This document shows positions 1-7,718 of a stretch of 64,000 bases of DNA, piece by piece (the stretch's first letter is position 1; every line of letters starts with the position of its first letter). Under the pieces are notes generated by a model. It had not been told where the DNA came from, did no database searches, and worked only from the letters and a program-made list of their open reading frames with translations. Source of the stretch: an uncultured Clostridium sp. (lineage in GTDB: Bacteria; Bacillota_I; Bacilli_A; RF39; UBA660); contig CAJKHY010000003.1 of assembly GCA_905199855.1 (NCBI GenBank), positions 1 through 64,000 of the forward strand. The letters run 5' to 3'. A program made the position numbers and the translations under genes.

Positions 1-103
1 GAAACACTTATATTATACTATAAACAGACTTATTGCAGTTATTTTATTTAAAACGGAATTTCAAATAAAAATTAACATATTTGACAGTTACAAAAAAAAA
101 AGA

Positions 104-133
104 TTGACTTTTATCTTATAAATGAGATACAAT
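104..133 (+). promoter_or_regulatory. SigA-type promoter of spoVG
   Basis: A -35 TTGACT (104-109) and a -10 TACAAT (128-133) are separated by 18 bp, about 45 bp before the spoVG start. The RBS GGAAGGAG lies at 162-169. Confidence 0.7.
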
Positions 134-178
134 GGTGTTAGAAAGGTATTGAAAACTTTCTGGAAGGAGTGAAGCAAT

Positions 179-436
179 ATGAAAATTACTTCAGTAACAG
201 TAAAGAAAATTGACAAAGAAAATTCTCGTATGAAAGGTATAGCTTCAGTACTACTTGATGATGCATTTGCAGTACATGATATTAGAATTATCGAAGGTGA
301 TAATGGTTTATTTATTGCAATGCCTAGTAGACAAACATCTACTGGTGGGTATAGAGATATAGCTCATCCAATAAATACAGAAACACGTCAAATGTTCGAA
401 AAAGAAATATTGGATGCTTATGAAAAAGCAGAATAA
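179..436 (+). CDS. spoVG: Septation/sporulation regulator SpoVG
   Basis: This 85-residue protein matches SpoVG over its whole length: the [11 protein letters not shown] start, the central VHDIRIIEG segment and the [18 protein letters not shown] signature. SpoVG is a small nucleic-acid-binding protein with pleiotropic effects on septation, sporulation and cell-surface genes in Firmicutes. The ATG follows a strong GGAAGGAG RBS by nine bases. The gene is monocistronic, with its own promoter and terminator. In B. subtilis spoVG sits on the other side of the origin near pth; here it is on the left arm, so synteny is not kept. Confidence 0.95.
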   Translation: MKITSVTVKKIDKENSRMKGIASVLLDDAFAVHDIRIIEGDNGLFIAMPSRQTSTGGYRDIAHPINTETRQMFEKEILDAYEKAE

Positions 437-461
437 AACTTCTTAGGAAGTTTTTTTGTTT
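435..461 (+). terminator. Intrinsic terminator of spoVG
   Basis: AAAACTTC (435-442) pairs with GAAGTTTT (447-454) around a TTAG loop, followed by a T-rich tail. The stem begins inside the spoVG stop codon. Confidence 0.85.
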
Positions 462-550
462 TTTGTGGACTTATGATTAAAAAAATGGTATTATTAATTT
501 AGTAGATTATTTTAAAGATTTTATGAATTTTTAGAGAAGGAGTTTTTTAT

Positions 551-1105
551 ATGAAGAGTAAAAATGACAATCAAGTGAAAGTTAGTAATGGTGATATCGT
601 TAAAAGAAAATATGTTTTGTATATACTGATTGCGATTCTTATTGTATCATCTTCTATTTTGGTGTTAAGAATTGGTAATGATGTTAAAAACAAAAATGAA
701 GCTAGAAGAAAAGAGAAAGAGGCAATTAAGGAGGAAGCAAAAAAGAGAGAAGAAGAAGCTAAGAAGAAACTTGAGGAAGAGAGAAGAAAGCAGGAAGAAT
801 TAAGAGAAGAAGCGAAAAAAGAACAGGAAAAAAAATCATTTAATAATAAATTTTCTTTTAAAGCTGGGACATCTTCTAAGTCTAGTGTTAGTTGGACACT
901 AGATGATGTAATGACTAATAATAAAACTAATAAGGAGCATTTAATTGAAGTTATTTATAAAGATAAGTCGTATGGTACAACATATGATGAAATAATAAAA
1001 ATTAAGAGTTTGTTAAAAGATTTTGAAGGTTATAATTTAGTTTATTATGAAGTGTCGTTTGAATATAATGATGATGGTTATATATATAAAATGATTATAA
1101 AATAG
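551..1105 (+). CDS. Membrane-anchored coiled-coil protein, unknown function
   Basis: I do not recognise this 184-residue protein. Residues about 22-42 form one hydrophobic transmembrane segment. Residues about 50-97 are almost only K, E, R and A and look like a long charged coiled coil. The last 75 residues (from about SWTLDDV) are a small globular region rich in I, Y and D, presumably outside the cell if the N-terminus is cytoplasmic. The RBS GAAGGAG lies ten bases before the ATG. The gene is 14 bases upstream of the LemA gene and probably co-transcribed with it. No function can be assigned from sequence alone. Confidence 0.75.
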   Translation: MKSKNDNQVKVSNGDIVKRKYVLYILIAILIVSSSILVLRIGNDVKNKNEARRKEKEAIKEEAKKREEEAKKKLEEERRKQEELREEAKKEQEKKSFNNKFSFKAGTSSKSSVSWTLDDVMTNNKTNKEHLIEVIYKDKSYGTTYDEIIKIKSLLKDFEGYNLVYYEVSFEYNDDGYIYKMIIK

Positions 1106-1119
1106 GGAGGGTGAGTTAA

Positions 1120-1659
1120 ATGATATTAAATATATGTTTAGGAATAATAATAGTTTTAACTATTATGATAATTGCTTCATATAATCGCTTTATAAGGACA
1201 AATAATACTGTAAAAGAATCTACTTCAGCAATAGATGTTTTGTTAAAGCAGAGATTTGAATTGTTACCTAATATAATTGAATGTGTAAAAGGGTATACAA
1301 AACATGAGAGTAAAACTTTAGAGGATTTGATTAAATTAAGGAATAATTATAATAGTGCTGATTTTAGTGTTACCAAAACAGAAGAAATTGAGAAGAAGTT
1401 TGCTCCAGTAATGGCTCTTGTTGAAAGTTATCCAGAGTTAAAAGCTAATGAACAATTTTTGGATTTACAGAGGAATTTAGTGGAAATTGAAGATAAAATT
1501 AACATGGCAAGGTTAGCTTATAATCACTGCGTAACAAGATTTAATAATTTAGTAGAGTCTGTTCCTTCTAATATTGTTGCTAAAATATTTGGTTTTGAAA
1601 AGAAGGAATTATTTAAAATTAAAGAAGAAGAAAAACAAAATGTTAAAGTAAATTTATAA
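1120..1659 (+). CDS. lemA: LemA family membrane protein
   Basis: This 179-residue protein has an N-terminal transmembrane helix (residues about 2-20) followed by the LemA helical domain. Recognisable elements are YNRFIRTNNTVKES, the IDVLLKQRFELLPNIIECVKGY block and, near the C-terminus, ARLAYNHCVTRFNN. LemA proteins expose a short N-terminus outside and a long helical bundle inside; their biochemical role is unsettled. The RBS GGGAGG precedes the ATG, and the gene is probably co-transcribed with the coiled-coil membrane protein upstream. It ends in a strong terminator. Confidence 0.92.
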   Translation: MILNICLGIIIVLTIMIIASYNRFIRTNNTVKESTSAIDVLLKQRFELLPNIIECVKGYTKHESKTLEDLIKLRNNYNSADFSVTKTEEIEKKFAPVMALVESYPELKANEQFLDLQRNLVEIEDKINMARLAYNHCVTRFNNLVESVPSNIVAKIFGFEKKELFKIKEEEKQNVKVNL

Positions 1660-1674
1660 CATTTTGTTTTTTTA
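1633..1674 (+). terminator. Intrinsic terminator of lemA
   Basis: A 13-bp perfect stem (1633-1645 with 1657-1669) overlaps the end of the lemA coding region. It is followed by a T-run. The stop codon lies at the base of the 3' arm. Confidence 0.85.
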
Positions 1675-1704
1675 TATAACATGATTTTATGTATTAAAAC
1701 AGCA

Positions 1705-1715
1705 TAGCAAAGGCA
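1705..1715 (-). repeat. Short interspersed element, copy A
   Basis: The plus strand carries TAGCAAAGGCA; read on the minus strand it is TGCCTTTGCTA, directly after the T-run of the mreB terminator. The same 11-mer occurs at 5460-5470 and 31333-31343, and a one-base-longer variant follows the mfd terminator. Confidence 0.6.
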
Positions 1716-1754
1716 AAAAAAGATAACTTATCTATCAATTAAGTGTAAGTTATC
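1711..1754 (-). terminator. Intrinsic terminator of mreB
   Basis: GATAACTTA (1722-1730) pairs with TAAGTTATC (1746-1754). On the minus strand the stem is followed by seven T residues. The hairpin includes the mreB stop codon. Confidence 0.75.
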
Positions 1755-2717
1755 TAATAAGATGCCTGTTCCTTCGGCCACGCATGTTAATGGACTTTCA
1801 GCAATAAAGACTGGTACTTTTAATTCTTGAGATAAAAGGTGGGAAAATCCTTCAACTAATGCTCCTCCTCCTGTTAGAACAATGCCTTTATCAATTATAT
1901 CTGCAGATAATTCAGGCGGTGTTTGTTCAAGGATATTTTTTGCACATTGGATTATTGTGTAAACGCTTTCTCTTAGGGCTTCTTCAACTTCGTCTGATGT
2001 TATATTAACTGTATGTGGTAATCCTGTAACTAAATCTCTTCCTCGCACTTCCATTTTTTCAGTTTTGGTGCCAGGAAATACTGTTCCTATTGTTTTTTTT
2101 ATGTCTTCGGCAGTACGTTCTCCAATTAAAAGTTTATATTTGTCTTTTAGGTATTTAACAATATCATTATCAAAGGCATTTCCTGCAATACGGATAGAAG
2201 CACTGTTGACAATTCCTCCTAATGATAGGATAGCTATATCTGTTGTGCCTCCACCAATATCAATTACCATGTTTCCGCTTGGTTTAGAAATATCCATGCC
2301 CGCACCAATTGCGGCTACTTTTGGTTCTTCTTCTAAGAAGACTTTTTTAGCTCCAGTTCGTTCGGCAGCTTCTTTAATAGCATTTTTTTCTACTTGTGTA
2401 ATATTCGACGGACAACATATTAAAATACGTGGTCTTTGGAAAAAGTTTTTGCCATTTACTTTTTTAATAAAGTAATTAAGCATTACTTCGGTAGTTTCAA
2501 AATCGGCAATTACTCCATCTTTCATCGGTTTTATTGCCTTTACTTTGCCCGGTGTTCTCCCTAGCATTTCTCTTGCTTCAGTGCCTACTGCAAGTGGCCT
2601 TTTAGTTTCTGAATCAATGGCCACGACTGAAGGTTCGTTTAAAACTATGCCTTGACCTTTTATATATATTAAAACATTTGCAGTGCCTAAATCTATTCCT
2701 ATATCTTTATTAAACAT
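1728..2717 (-). CDS. mreB: Rod-shape actin homologue MreB/Mbl
   Basis: This 329-residue protein is a bacterial actin. The phosphate-1 motif IGIDLGTANVLIY (residues about 6-18), the VIDIGGGTTDIA phosphate-2 motif (about 151-162) and the GIVLTGGGALVEG adenosine motif (about 280-292) are intact. MreB-family filaments guide the elongation machinery that inserts peptidoglycan along the cell side wall. It lies immediately downstream of spoIIID, the arrangement of mbl in B. subtilis, so it is most likely the Mbl paralogue. Length is normal. The cell is therefore probably rod-shaped, or descends from a rod. Confidence 0.95.
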   Translation of the reverse strand: MFNKDIGIDLGTANVLIYIKGQGIVLNEPSVVAIDSETKRPLAVGTEAREMLGRTPGKVKAIKPMKDGVIADFETTEVMLNYFIKKVNGKNFFQRPRILICCPSNITQVEKNAIKEAAERTGAKKVFLEEEPKVAAIGAGMDISKPSGNMVIDIGGGTTDIAILSLGGIVNSASIRIAGNAFDNDIVKYLKDKYKLLIGERTAEDIKKTIGTVFPGTKTEKMEVRGRDLVTGLPHTVNITSDEVEEALRESVYTIIQCAKNILEQTPPELSADIIDKGIVLTGGGALVEGFSHLLSQELKVPVFIAESPLTCVAEGTGILLDNLHLIDR

Positions 2718-2771
2718 ATTTCACCATCCCTTACTTCTTATATTTTACCATATTTTAGCAATTTTTTTTGA

Positions 2772-3029
2772 TTAATTAACTTTATTTGACAGATATTTAC
2801 GTTTTGTTGACTCTCCTCCACGTAGATGTCTTATATCTGTGTGATATTTTAATATTTTTGCTACTTCTTCATATTTATTTTTATTTAGTTCTATTAATCG
2901 ATAAGAAACATCTTTGTGTACGGTACTTTTGCTAACATTAAAGTTTTTGGCTGTTTCTCTAATTGTATTTTTGGTTTTAATAATATAATTGCTTTCTTCA
3001 AGTATTCTATTTTCAATATACTTATTCAT
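2772..3029 (-). CDS. spoIIID: Sporulation transcription regulator SpoIIID
   Basis: The 85-residue protein matches SpoIIID: N-terminal YIENRILEESNYII, a helix-turn-helix with FNVSKSTVHKDVSYRL (residues about 29-44) and the C-terminal RHLRGGESTKRKY basic segment. SpoIIID is the mother-cell DNA-binding protein that modulates SigE and SigK genes. It sits between spoIIQ and mreB as in Bacillus. The RBS AGGTGAA lies just upstream of the ATG and is enclosed by a perfect inverted repeat that also covers the start codon. Confidence 0.95.
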   Translation of the reverse strand: MNKYIENRILEESNYIIKTKNTIRETAKNFNVSKSTVHKDVSYRLIELNKNKYEEVAKILKYHTDIRHLRGGESTKRKYLSNKVN

Positions 3030-3059
3030 ATTTTCACCTAGTTTATTATATGAATAAGT
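3020..3059 (-). promoter_or_regulatory. Inverted repeat enclosing the spoIIID start
   Basis: ACTTATTCATAT (3020-3031) and ATATGAATAAGT (3048-3059) are perfectly complementary 12-bp arms separated by 16 nt. In the mRNA the downstream arm holds the AUG and the loop holds the AGGTGAA ribosome site. It could be an RNA hairpin blocking initiation or a DNA operator. Confidence 0.55.
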
Positions 3060-3084
3060 TATGAAAAAAGACGTTTTTACCGCC

Positions 3085-3735
3085 TTATAATTCTTCTATT
3101 TTTTTACCATAGTACTCTTCAGGGTTAACAAGCGCCCCTTTGTAATATAGTTCAAAGTGGAGATGATCTTCTAGGTCTTTACTGATATTGTTTTTTCCAC
3201 TTTTACCGATGATTTGTCCTTGTAATACAGTATCATTTTCTTTGACAATAATTTCATTTAAGCTTTGGTAGATACTTATTAAATCATTTTTATGTCTTAT
3301 TTCAACGGTTGTTCCTAAGATGTTGTCTTGTTTAACACTGGTTACTGTTCCATCTAAGATAGCTACAACATCAAATGCTACGCTTCCTTTATAGTCAACG
3401 CCAGAATTTTGCATATAGGTTCCTTCATAGTAAATTAATGATTTTTCTTGTGTTTCTTCATCAGCATCTTTGCTATAGAAACCTCTAACAACGGTTACAT
3501 CATCTACTAAATATGGTTTTTTTATTTCTGTGCCTGTGCTTACTACTGGTATATATTGATTGGTATTTAATATTTCTTTGTTAACATATTCTAATTTAGG
3601 CTCTTCGGTAACAAATGTTTTGGTACTTACTATTCTTTGAATGAAATAGATACTTGTGACAAAAGCTATAATTGATAAAACATAAATAGTAGGAATTACA
3701 AATGGTTTTAGTTTTCTTTTAGTCATTTTTTTCAC
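3085..3735 (-). CDS. spoIIQ: SpoIIQ, M23-type sporulation protein
   Basis: This 216-residue protein has one N-terminal membrane helix (residues about 12-32), a linker and a LytM/M23 domain (about 95-210). SpoIIQ is made in the forespore and pairs with SpoIIIAH across the intermembrane space to form the feeding channel and drive engulfment. The HxH motif is present (H191, H193) and the Asp is kept (D114), but the first zinc-binding His of the HxxxD motif is N110. It is thus probably not an active endopeptidase, as in Bacillus SpoIIQ. It lies between spoIID and spoIIID in the classical order. Confidence 0.9.
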   Translation of the reverse strand: MKKMTKRKLKPFVIPTIYVLSIIAFVTSIYFIQRIVSTKTFVTEEPKLEYVNKEILNTNQYIPVVSTGTEIKKPYLVDDVTVVRGFYSKDADEETQEKSLIYYEGTYMQNSGVDYKGSVAFDVVAILDGTVTSVKQDNILGTTVEIRHKNDLISIYQSLNEIIVKENDTVLQGQIIGKSGKNNISKDLEDHLHFELYYKGALVNPEEYYGKKIEEL

Positions 3736-3774
3736 CTCTAATATAAGTTTTTACAAAAATAGGATTTATATACA

Positions 3775-4698
3775 TTAAAATGAAATTTTTTTTATTTTTG
3801 TATCTTTATAATAGTGGCTTAATATTTCTTCATATGTTTTGCCTTGTTTCGCCATACCTAAAGCTCCGTATTGACTCATTCCTACTCCATGGCCGTAGCC
3901 TTTCGTTTTAATTATGATATTTGAGCCATTTTGGATGATGACGAAGTCTGTTGATTTTAATGAAAGTTTGTTATATAGTTCACGTGAAGCAAAGTCTTGA
4001 TTATTAATTTTTAAGTTTAATATTCTATTGGTAGGACTCCTTTTTGTTATTTCTACCGTTAGTTTTTCTTGATAGGGGAGATTAAGTTTTTCATAAAATT
4101 CTTGCAGTGATATTTCTTTTGAGGAGTTAAAGGCTGTGGATGTTTCTTCATCCCATGGTGAATTTACGCTTTTTAAATAAGCTGCTTCAAAACCAAAGAC
4201 ATTTTTGCTGTCTTCGGTGTAACCATTGCTGGTAGAAAAGAACATGGCATTGACAATTGAGCCATTGTAATCTAGGTATTCACCAAATGTTTCGTTAACC
4301 GCCGTTTTTAGTTTATTTATTTTGGTTACGTAAGTATTTTTCCATACGCTTTTTAGATAATCATTATCTAAGTATACTTGGTTCATGATGGTATCAACAA
4401 CATCATATTCTTTATCTTTATTGTTTGCTATTTTGTTTAAAGCATAACTTCTTGATGCTACTGCTTGTGCTTTTAAGGCTTCGATTTCAAAACTAATTGG
4501 CATTTCTCCTGCAAGAACTCCAACAATGTATTCTTCTAGGGGAATGGTTTCAATAATATTTTTCTTTTCTCTTTTTATTCTTACTACTGTATTACTTGCA
4601 TATTTCAATTCTATTTCTTTTGGTTCTTTTAAGAGAATGGTGACAATAATAAAAGGAATAATAATTAAAAAAGCAGTAAATATTATTATTTTTTTCAT
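3775..4698 (-). CDS. spoIID: SpoIID lytic transglycosylase
   Basis: The 307-residue protein begins with a membrane anchor (residues about 3-23) and carries the SpoIID/LytB domain. Diagnostic segments are EEYIVGVLAGEMP (around 55-67), EALKAQAVASRSYAL (about 73-87) and the C-terminal GYGHGVGMSQYGALGMA (about 267-283). SpoIID cleaves glycan strands lacking stem peptides and, with SpoIIM and SpoIIP, drives membrane migration during engulfment. It is followed at a 39-bp gap by spoIIQ. Confidence 0.95.
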   Translation of the reverse strand: MKKIIIFTAFLIIIPFIIVTILLKEPKEIELKYASNTVVRIKREKKNIIETIPLEEYIVGVLAGEMPISFEIEALKAQAVASRSYALNKIANNKDKEYDVVDTIMNQVYLDNDYLKSVWKNTYVTKINKLKTAVNETFGEYLDYNGSIVNAMFFSTSNGYTEDSKNVFGFEAAYLKSVNSPWDEETSTAFNSSKEISLQEFYEKLNLPYQEKLTVEITKRSPTNRILNLKINNQDFASRELYNKLSLKSTDFVIIQNGSNIIIKTKGYGHGVGMSQYGALGMAKQGKTYEEILSHYYKDTKIKKISF

Positions 4699-4706
4699 AT
4701 AACACC

Positions 4707-4895
4707 TCAGTTCATAATGGTTATAAAATCATAAATAAAATTTACTACTAAATATGATATGGAAAATATCATAAATATATAAAATATTCTTGCTTGCGTT
4801 ACTCTATTTTTTTTGAATATGCAATTAATATTGATGGCATCCATGGACCAAACGACAAACGGAAAAACAATAAGATAAATGGCTAATTTAAGCAT
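4707..4895 (-). CDS. DUF1146 (YwzB-like) small membrane protein
   Basis: The 62-residue protein has two hydrophobic helices (residues about 3-20 and 37-58) flanking a basic loop with FKKNRVTQARIFYI, which fits the DUF1146/YwzB family found near atpC-murA-spoIID in Bacillus. Its start overlaps the last eight bases of rpiB, suggesting translational coupling, and its stop is eight bases before spoIID. Function is unknown. Confidence 0.8.
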   Translation of the reverse strand: MLKLAIYLIVFPFVVWSMDAININCIFKKNRVTQARIFYIFMIFSISYLVVNFIYDFITIMN

Positions 4896-5328
4896 TTTCT
4901 ATTTCACTTATTTTTTCTATTCTGTTTTTATGCCTTGGTTCGTTTGAAAAGTTAGAACTTAAGAATGTTTGGGCTATTTCTAGTGCTTCCATTGATGGTA
5001 CTTTAGAAGATAATGTTAGGATGTTAGCATCATTATGAAATCTTGATAGATATGCTTCTTCTTTATTATTTACTTTGGCACTTCTTATATTTTTTATTTT
5101 ATTTAAGCATATGTCCATGCCTATTCCTGTGCCACATATGGCAATTCCTAAATCAACTTCTTTGTTATTAATAGCATTTCCAAGTTTGCAAGCATAATCT
5201 GGATAATCAACTGGGTCATCAGTGTTAGTTCCGTAGTCAATTATATTATATCCTTCTTTTTTTAAAAAATTTGTCAAACTTTGTTTTAGTATTAAACCAC
5301 GATGGTCGTTGGTAATTCCTATTTTCAT
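4888..5328 (-). CDS. rpiB: Ribose-5-phosphate isomerase B
   Basis: This 146-residue protein belongs to the RpiB/LacAB sugar-phosphate isomerase family. It shows the N-terminal ITNDHRG motif, DYPDYA (residues about 42-47), ICGTGIGM with the catalytic Cys (about 64-71) and SRFHNDANILTL. RpiB interconverts ribose-5-phosphate and ribulose-5-phosphate in the pentose phosphate pathway. The RBS AAAGGAG precedes the ATG, and an extended -10 (TGATATAAT) lies upstream on the minus strand. It heads the run rpiB-DUF1146-spoIID-spoIIQ. Confidence 0.93.
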   Translation of the reverse strand: MKIGITNDHRGLILKQSLTNFLKKEGYNIIDYGTNTDDPVDYPDYACKLGNAINNKEVDLGIAICGTGIGMDICLNKIKNIRSAKVNNKEEAYLSRFHNDANILTLSSKVPSMEALEIAQTFLSSNFSNEPRHKNRIEKISEIENA

Positions 5329-5458
5329 GTGATAAAACTCCTTTCATTAGGGTATCTATATATTTATTATATCACCAAAAGAGAAAATATCTTTAAAAAG
5401 TATTAAATTTTATGGTTATTTGACATGTTTTTTATTTAATCTTAGCACTAAAAAGCAA

Positions 5459-5473
5459 GTAGCAAAGGCATAA
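5459..5473 (-). repeat. Short interspersed element, copy B
   Basis: The 15-mer GTAGCAAAGGCATAA (plus strand) is identical to 31332-31346. On the minus strand it follows directly on the T-run of the rpmE terminator. Confidence 0.6.
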
Positions 5474-5493
5474 AAAAAGAACTATTGTAGTCC
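5472..5493 (-). terminator. Intrinsic terminator of rpmE
   Basis: On the minus strand GGACTA pairs with TAGTTC across a CAA loop (5479-5493, one G-U pair) and is followed by seven T residues. The stop codon is part of the stem. Confidence 0.65.
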
Positions 5494-5688
5494 ATATTTT
5501 TTATTAAACTTTTCAACTCTACCTTTTTTAGAAGTTGTTGCTTGTTTTTTTGTATAGAATGGATGACATGCTGAGCAAGTTTCTATTTGGTAAGTATCAC
5601 CTTTAATTGTTGAATTTGCTTCAATTACATTTCCACAAGCACATACGAATTTCGTTAAAGTTTCTTCTTTATGAATACCTTTTTTCAT
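5482..5688 (-). CDS. rpmE: Ribosomal protein L31, zinc-binding type
   Basis: The 68-residue protein is bacterial L31 of the C+ (zinc-ribbon) class. A CxC pair (VCACGN, residues about 15-20) and a CxxC pair ([12 protein letters not shown], about 38-49) provide the metal ligands. L31 bridges the two subunits at the central protuberance. It has its own promoter and terminator. The RBS GGAAGGAG precedes the ATG, and a perfect palindrome lies between promoter and RBS. Confidence 0.95.
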   Translation of the reverse strand: MKKGIHKEETLTKFVCACGNVIEANSTIKGDTYQIETCSACHPFYTKKQATTSKKGRVEKFNKKYGLQ

Positions 5689-5706
5689 GTTTACTCTCCT
5701 TCCGCC

Positions 5707-5723
5707 ATGACTAAATTAGTCAT
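5707..5723 (-). promoter_or_regulatory. Perfect palindrome in the rpmE leader
   Basis: ATGACTAAATTAGTCAT is a perfect 8-1-8 inverted repeat between the rpmE promoter and its RBS. The 7-1-7 core TGACTAA-A-TTAGTCA has the layout of Fur-family (Fur, Zur, PerR) operators, though not their exact consensus. It could equally fold as an RNA hairpin. Confidence 0.5.
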
Positions 5724-5743
5724 AGTAACTTGAACTAGGTAGT

Positions 5744-5772
5744 ATTATATCAGTTTTTTTAAAATTTTTCAA
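5744..5772 (-). promoter_or_regulatory. SigA-type promoter of rpmE
   Basis: On the minus strand TTGAAA (5772-5767) and TATAAT (5749-5744) are spaced by 17 bp. The -35 lies inside the end of the upstream SGNH gene. Confidence 0.7.
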
Positions 5773-6430
5773 CAATTTTTTCATATATTTTGTAATATCC
5801 TTGTAAATTTGGGTTAAAACTGTTAGGATTTTCAAAATATGTGGTGTTTTTATAGAATATTGACTGGGTATCGATGTAGGTTATTTTATGTTTTTTGCAT
5901 ATTTCTTTTAGTTTTATGTTGGCATAGTTGAATAGGTCTTGGTTAGTATTTTTTGTGTTGTAATATCCTAGCATATAGATTCTTTTGTTGTTATTTTTTC
6001 TTATTAATGTAAAAAGGTGTTCTGTATCTTCTAGCATTTTATCAATATAGGTATAGATATTTGTATCGTTTGTATTTATTTTATAATATAATTCTTGCAT
6101 ACCAACAGACATAGTTATAATATCCGCGGAATGTATAGCTTGGTTAATGGTTTGATTATTTGATTCATAGTTGATATTTATCATGTTGATTAAGTCTGTA
6201 ATACGGTAGTCTGCACTTGTGAAGTTATCATTGTAGGAATTTAGTTTGTTATTTTTTTTGAGGTAATCGACGATGTAATTGCTATAACCATAACCATTGG
6301 CAAAGTAGGGTGTTACTCCTTTAGATAGGGAATCACCTAGAGTTAGATAATTAAGGTTGTTGTTGTTTGTCAAACTGTAGATTAGATAACAAGATAAAAA
6401 AAGAATAATTGTAAATATAATTTTTTTCAT
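5759..6430 (-). CDS. SGNH/GDSL-like surface protein with altered catalytic residues
   Basis: The 223-residue protein has an N-terminal hydrophobic anchor or signal segment (residues about 3-20) and an SGNH-hydrolase fold. Block I is clear: TLGDSLSKGV with Ser34, followed by NGYGYSNYIVDYLKK. Block III, normally GxND, reads VGMQEL, and block V, normally DxxHPN, reads NSFNPNLQGY. The oxyanion Asn and the catalytic Asp and His are therefore replaced. It is probably secreted or membrane-bound. It may be an inactive, binding-only member of the family. It lies between murA and rpmE on the same strand. Confidence 0.75.
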   Translation of the reverse strand: MKKIIFTIILFLSCYLIYSLTNNNNLNYLTLGDSLSKGVTPYFANGYGYSNYIVDYLKKNNKLNSYNDNFTSADYRITDLINMININYESNNQTINQAIHSADIITMSVGMQELYYKINTNDTNIYTYIDKMLEDTEHLFTLIRKNNNKRIYMLGYYNTKNTNQDLFNYANIKLKEICKKHKITYIDTQSIFYKNTTYFENPNSFNPNLQGYYKIYEKIVEKF

Positions 6431-6451
6431 AGTATCACTACTAAAGTATAT

Positions 6452-7702
6452 TTAAATTATTTCTATTTTAGCACCAACATTGGATAATTTTTGGATAATA
6501 TTGTCATATCCTCTTAGGATGTGTTTGATGTTATCTATTATAGTTGTCCCATCAGCAATTAATCCTAATATTATTAAGGATGCTCCACCTCTTAGGTCTG
6601 TTGCAGTTACATTAGTACCTGTTAGGGGAGTTATTCCTTTGATAAAGGCTATTTTGTTGTCAATTACTTTGATGTCGGCACCCATTTTGTTTGTATCTGG
6701 AATATTTTGGAATCTGTTTTCATAAATGGTTTCTTCAACGATGCTCATACCTTCACACTGGGTTAGAAAGGCAATTAGTGGTTGTTGTAAATCTGTTGGA
6801 AATCCGGGATAACCCATAGTTTTAATGCTAATAGCATGGTATGAACTTTTTTCTTTTATTTTTATATAATCAAAGCCTATTTCCATGTTAACTCCTGCTT
6901 CTTTTAATTTGGATATTAGTGATTCTAAATGGCTTGGAATAATATTATTAATAGTTAGGTTTTCTCCAAGTAATGAGGCAATGATTAGATATGTTCCTGC
7001 TTCAATACGATCTGGTATTACTTCATGAAAACATTTGTGTAAATATGTTACTCCTTCTATTTTTATGACATTGGTTCCTGCACCTTTGATTTTGGCTCCC
7101 ATATTATTTAGGAATGTTGCAACATTTACTATTTCTGGTTCTTTAGCAGCATTTTCGATAATGGTTGTACCTTCAGCTTTAACCGCGGCGAGCATGATGT
7201 TAATTGTAGCTCCAACACTAGGCATATCTAAATAAATTTTTGCTCCAGTTAATTTTGAGGCTCTGATGGTGTATTTGTTACTTTTTTCTACTACTTCTGC
7301 CCCGAGTAAACGGTAGCCTTTTAGGGTTTGGTCAATTGGTCTTGCTCCAATATTGCAACCTCCAGGAAAATACATTTCTACTTTTTTATATTTTCCTAAA
7401 AGAGCAGACATGAAGTAGTATGATGCTCTTAGTTTGTTTGAAATATTTTCTGGTATTTCTTTGTTTTTTATTTCTTTAGGGTTTATGGTAATTGTGCCAT
7501 TTGTCGTTTTAACTTGTGCTCCTAGGTAAAATAATATTTCTTCTAGGGATTCAACATCCGCGATATTAGGGATATTGCTAATTGAGACAATTTCATCACA
7601 TAGGATAGCCGCAGGGATTAAAGCTACCGCACTATTCTTAGCTCCACTGACGGTTATTTGTCCAGTTAGTTTGTGTTTACCTTCTATTTTTATTTTAGGC
7701 AT
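6452..7702 (-). CDS. murA: UDP-GlcNAc 1-carboxyvinyltransferase MurA
   Basis: This 416-residue enzyme transfers enolpyruvate from PEP to UDP-GlcNAc, the first committed step of peptidoglycan synthesis, in the cytoplasm. The N-terminal KLTGQITVSGAKNSAVA motif and the catalytic loop GGCNIGARPID (Cys116, the fosfomycin target) are intact, as is ATDLRGGASLI near the C-terminus. The frame is open further upstream, but a GTAGGAGGAAA site five or six bases before the ATG at 7702 fixes the start. It lies directly downstream of fba. Confidence 0.96.
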   Translation of the reverse strand: MPKIKIEGKHKLTGQITVSGAKNSAVALIPAAILCDEIVSISNIPNIADVESLEEILFYLGAQVKTTNGTITINPKEIKNKEIPENISNKLRASYYFMSALLGKYKKVEMYFPGGCNIGARPIDQTLKGYRLLGAEVVEKSNKYTIRASKLTGAKIYLDMPSVGATINIMLAAVKAEGTTIIENAAKEPEIVNVATFLNNMGAKIKGAGTNVIKIEGVTYLHKCFHEVIPDRIEAGTYLIIASLLGENLTINNIIPSHLESLISKLKEAGVNMEIGFDYIKIKEKSSYHAISIKTMGYPGFPTDLQQPLIAFLTQCEGMSIVEETIYENRFQNIPDTNKMGADIKVIDNKIAFIKGITPLTGTNVTATDLRGGASLIILGLIADGTTIIDNIKHILRGYDNIIQKLSNVGAKIEII

Positions 7703-7718
7703 ATTTCCTCCTACTGTA

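Noticed and set aside
2065..2475. Open frame antisense to mreB
   Set aside because: Shadow of the conserved actin core on the other strand; no start signals.
3978..3996. Possible fourth parS (GTTCACGTGAAGC) inside spoIID
   Set aside because: About three mismatches to the 16-bp consensus; probably chance around a CACGTG core.
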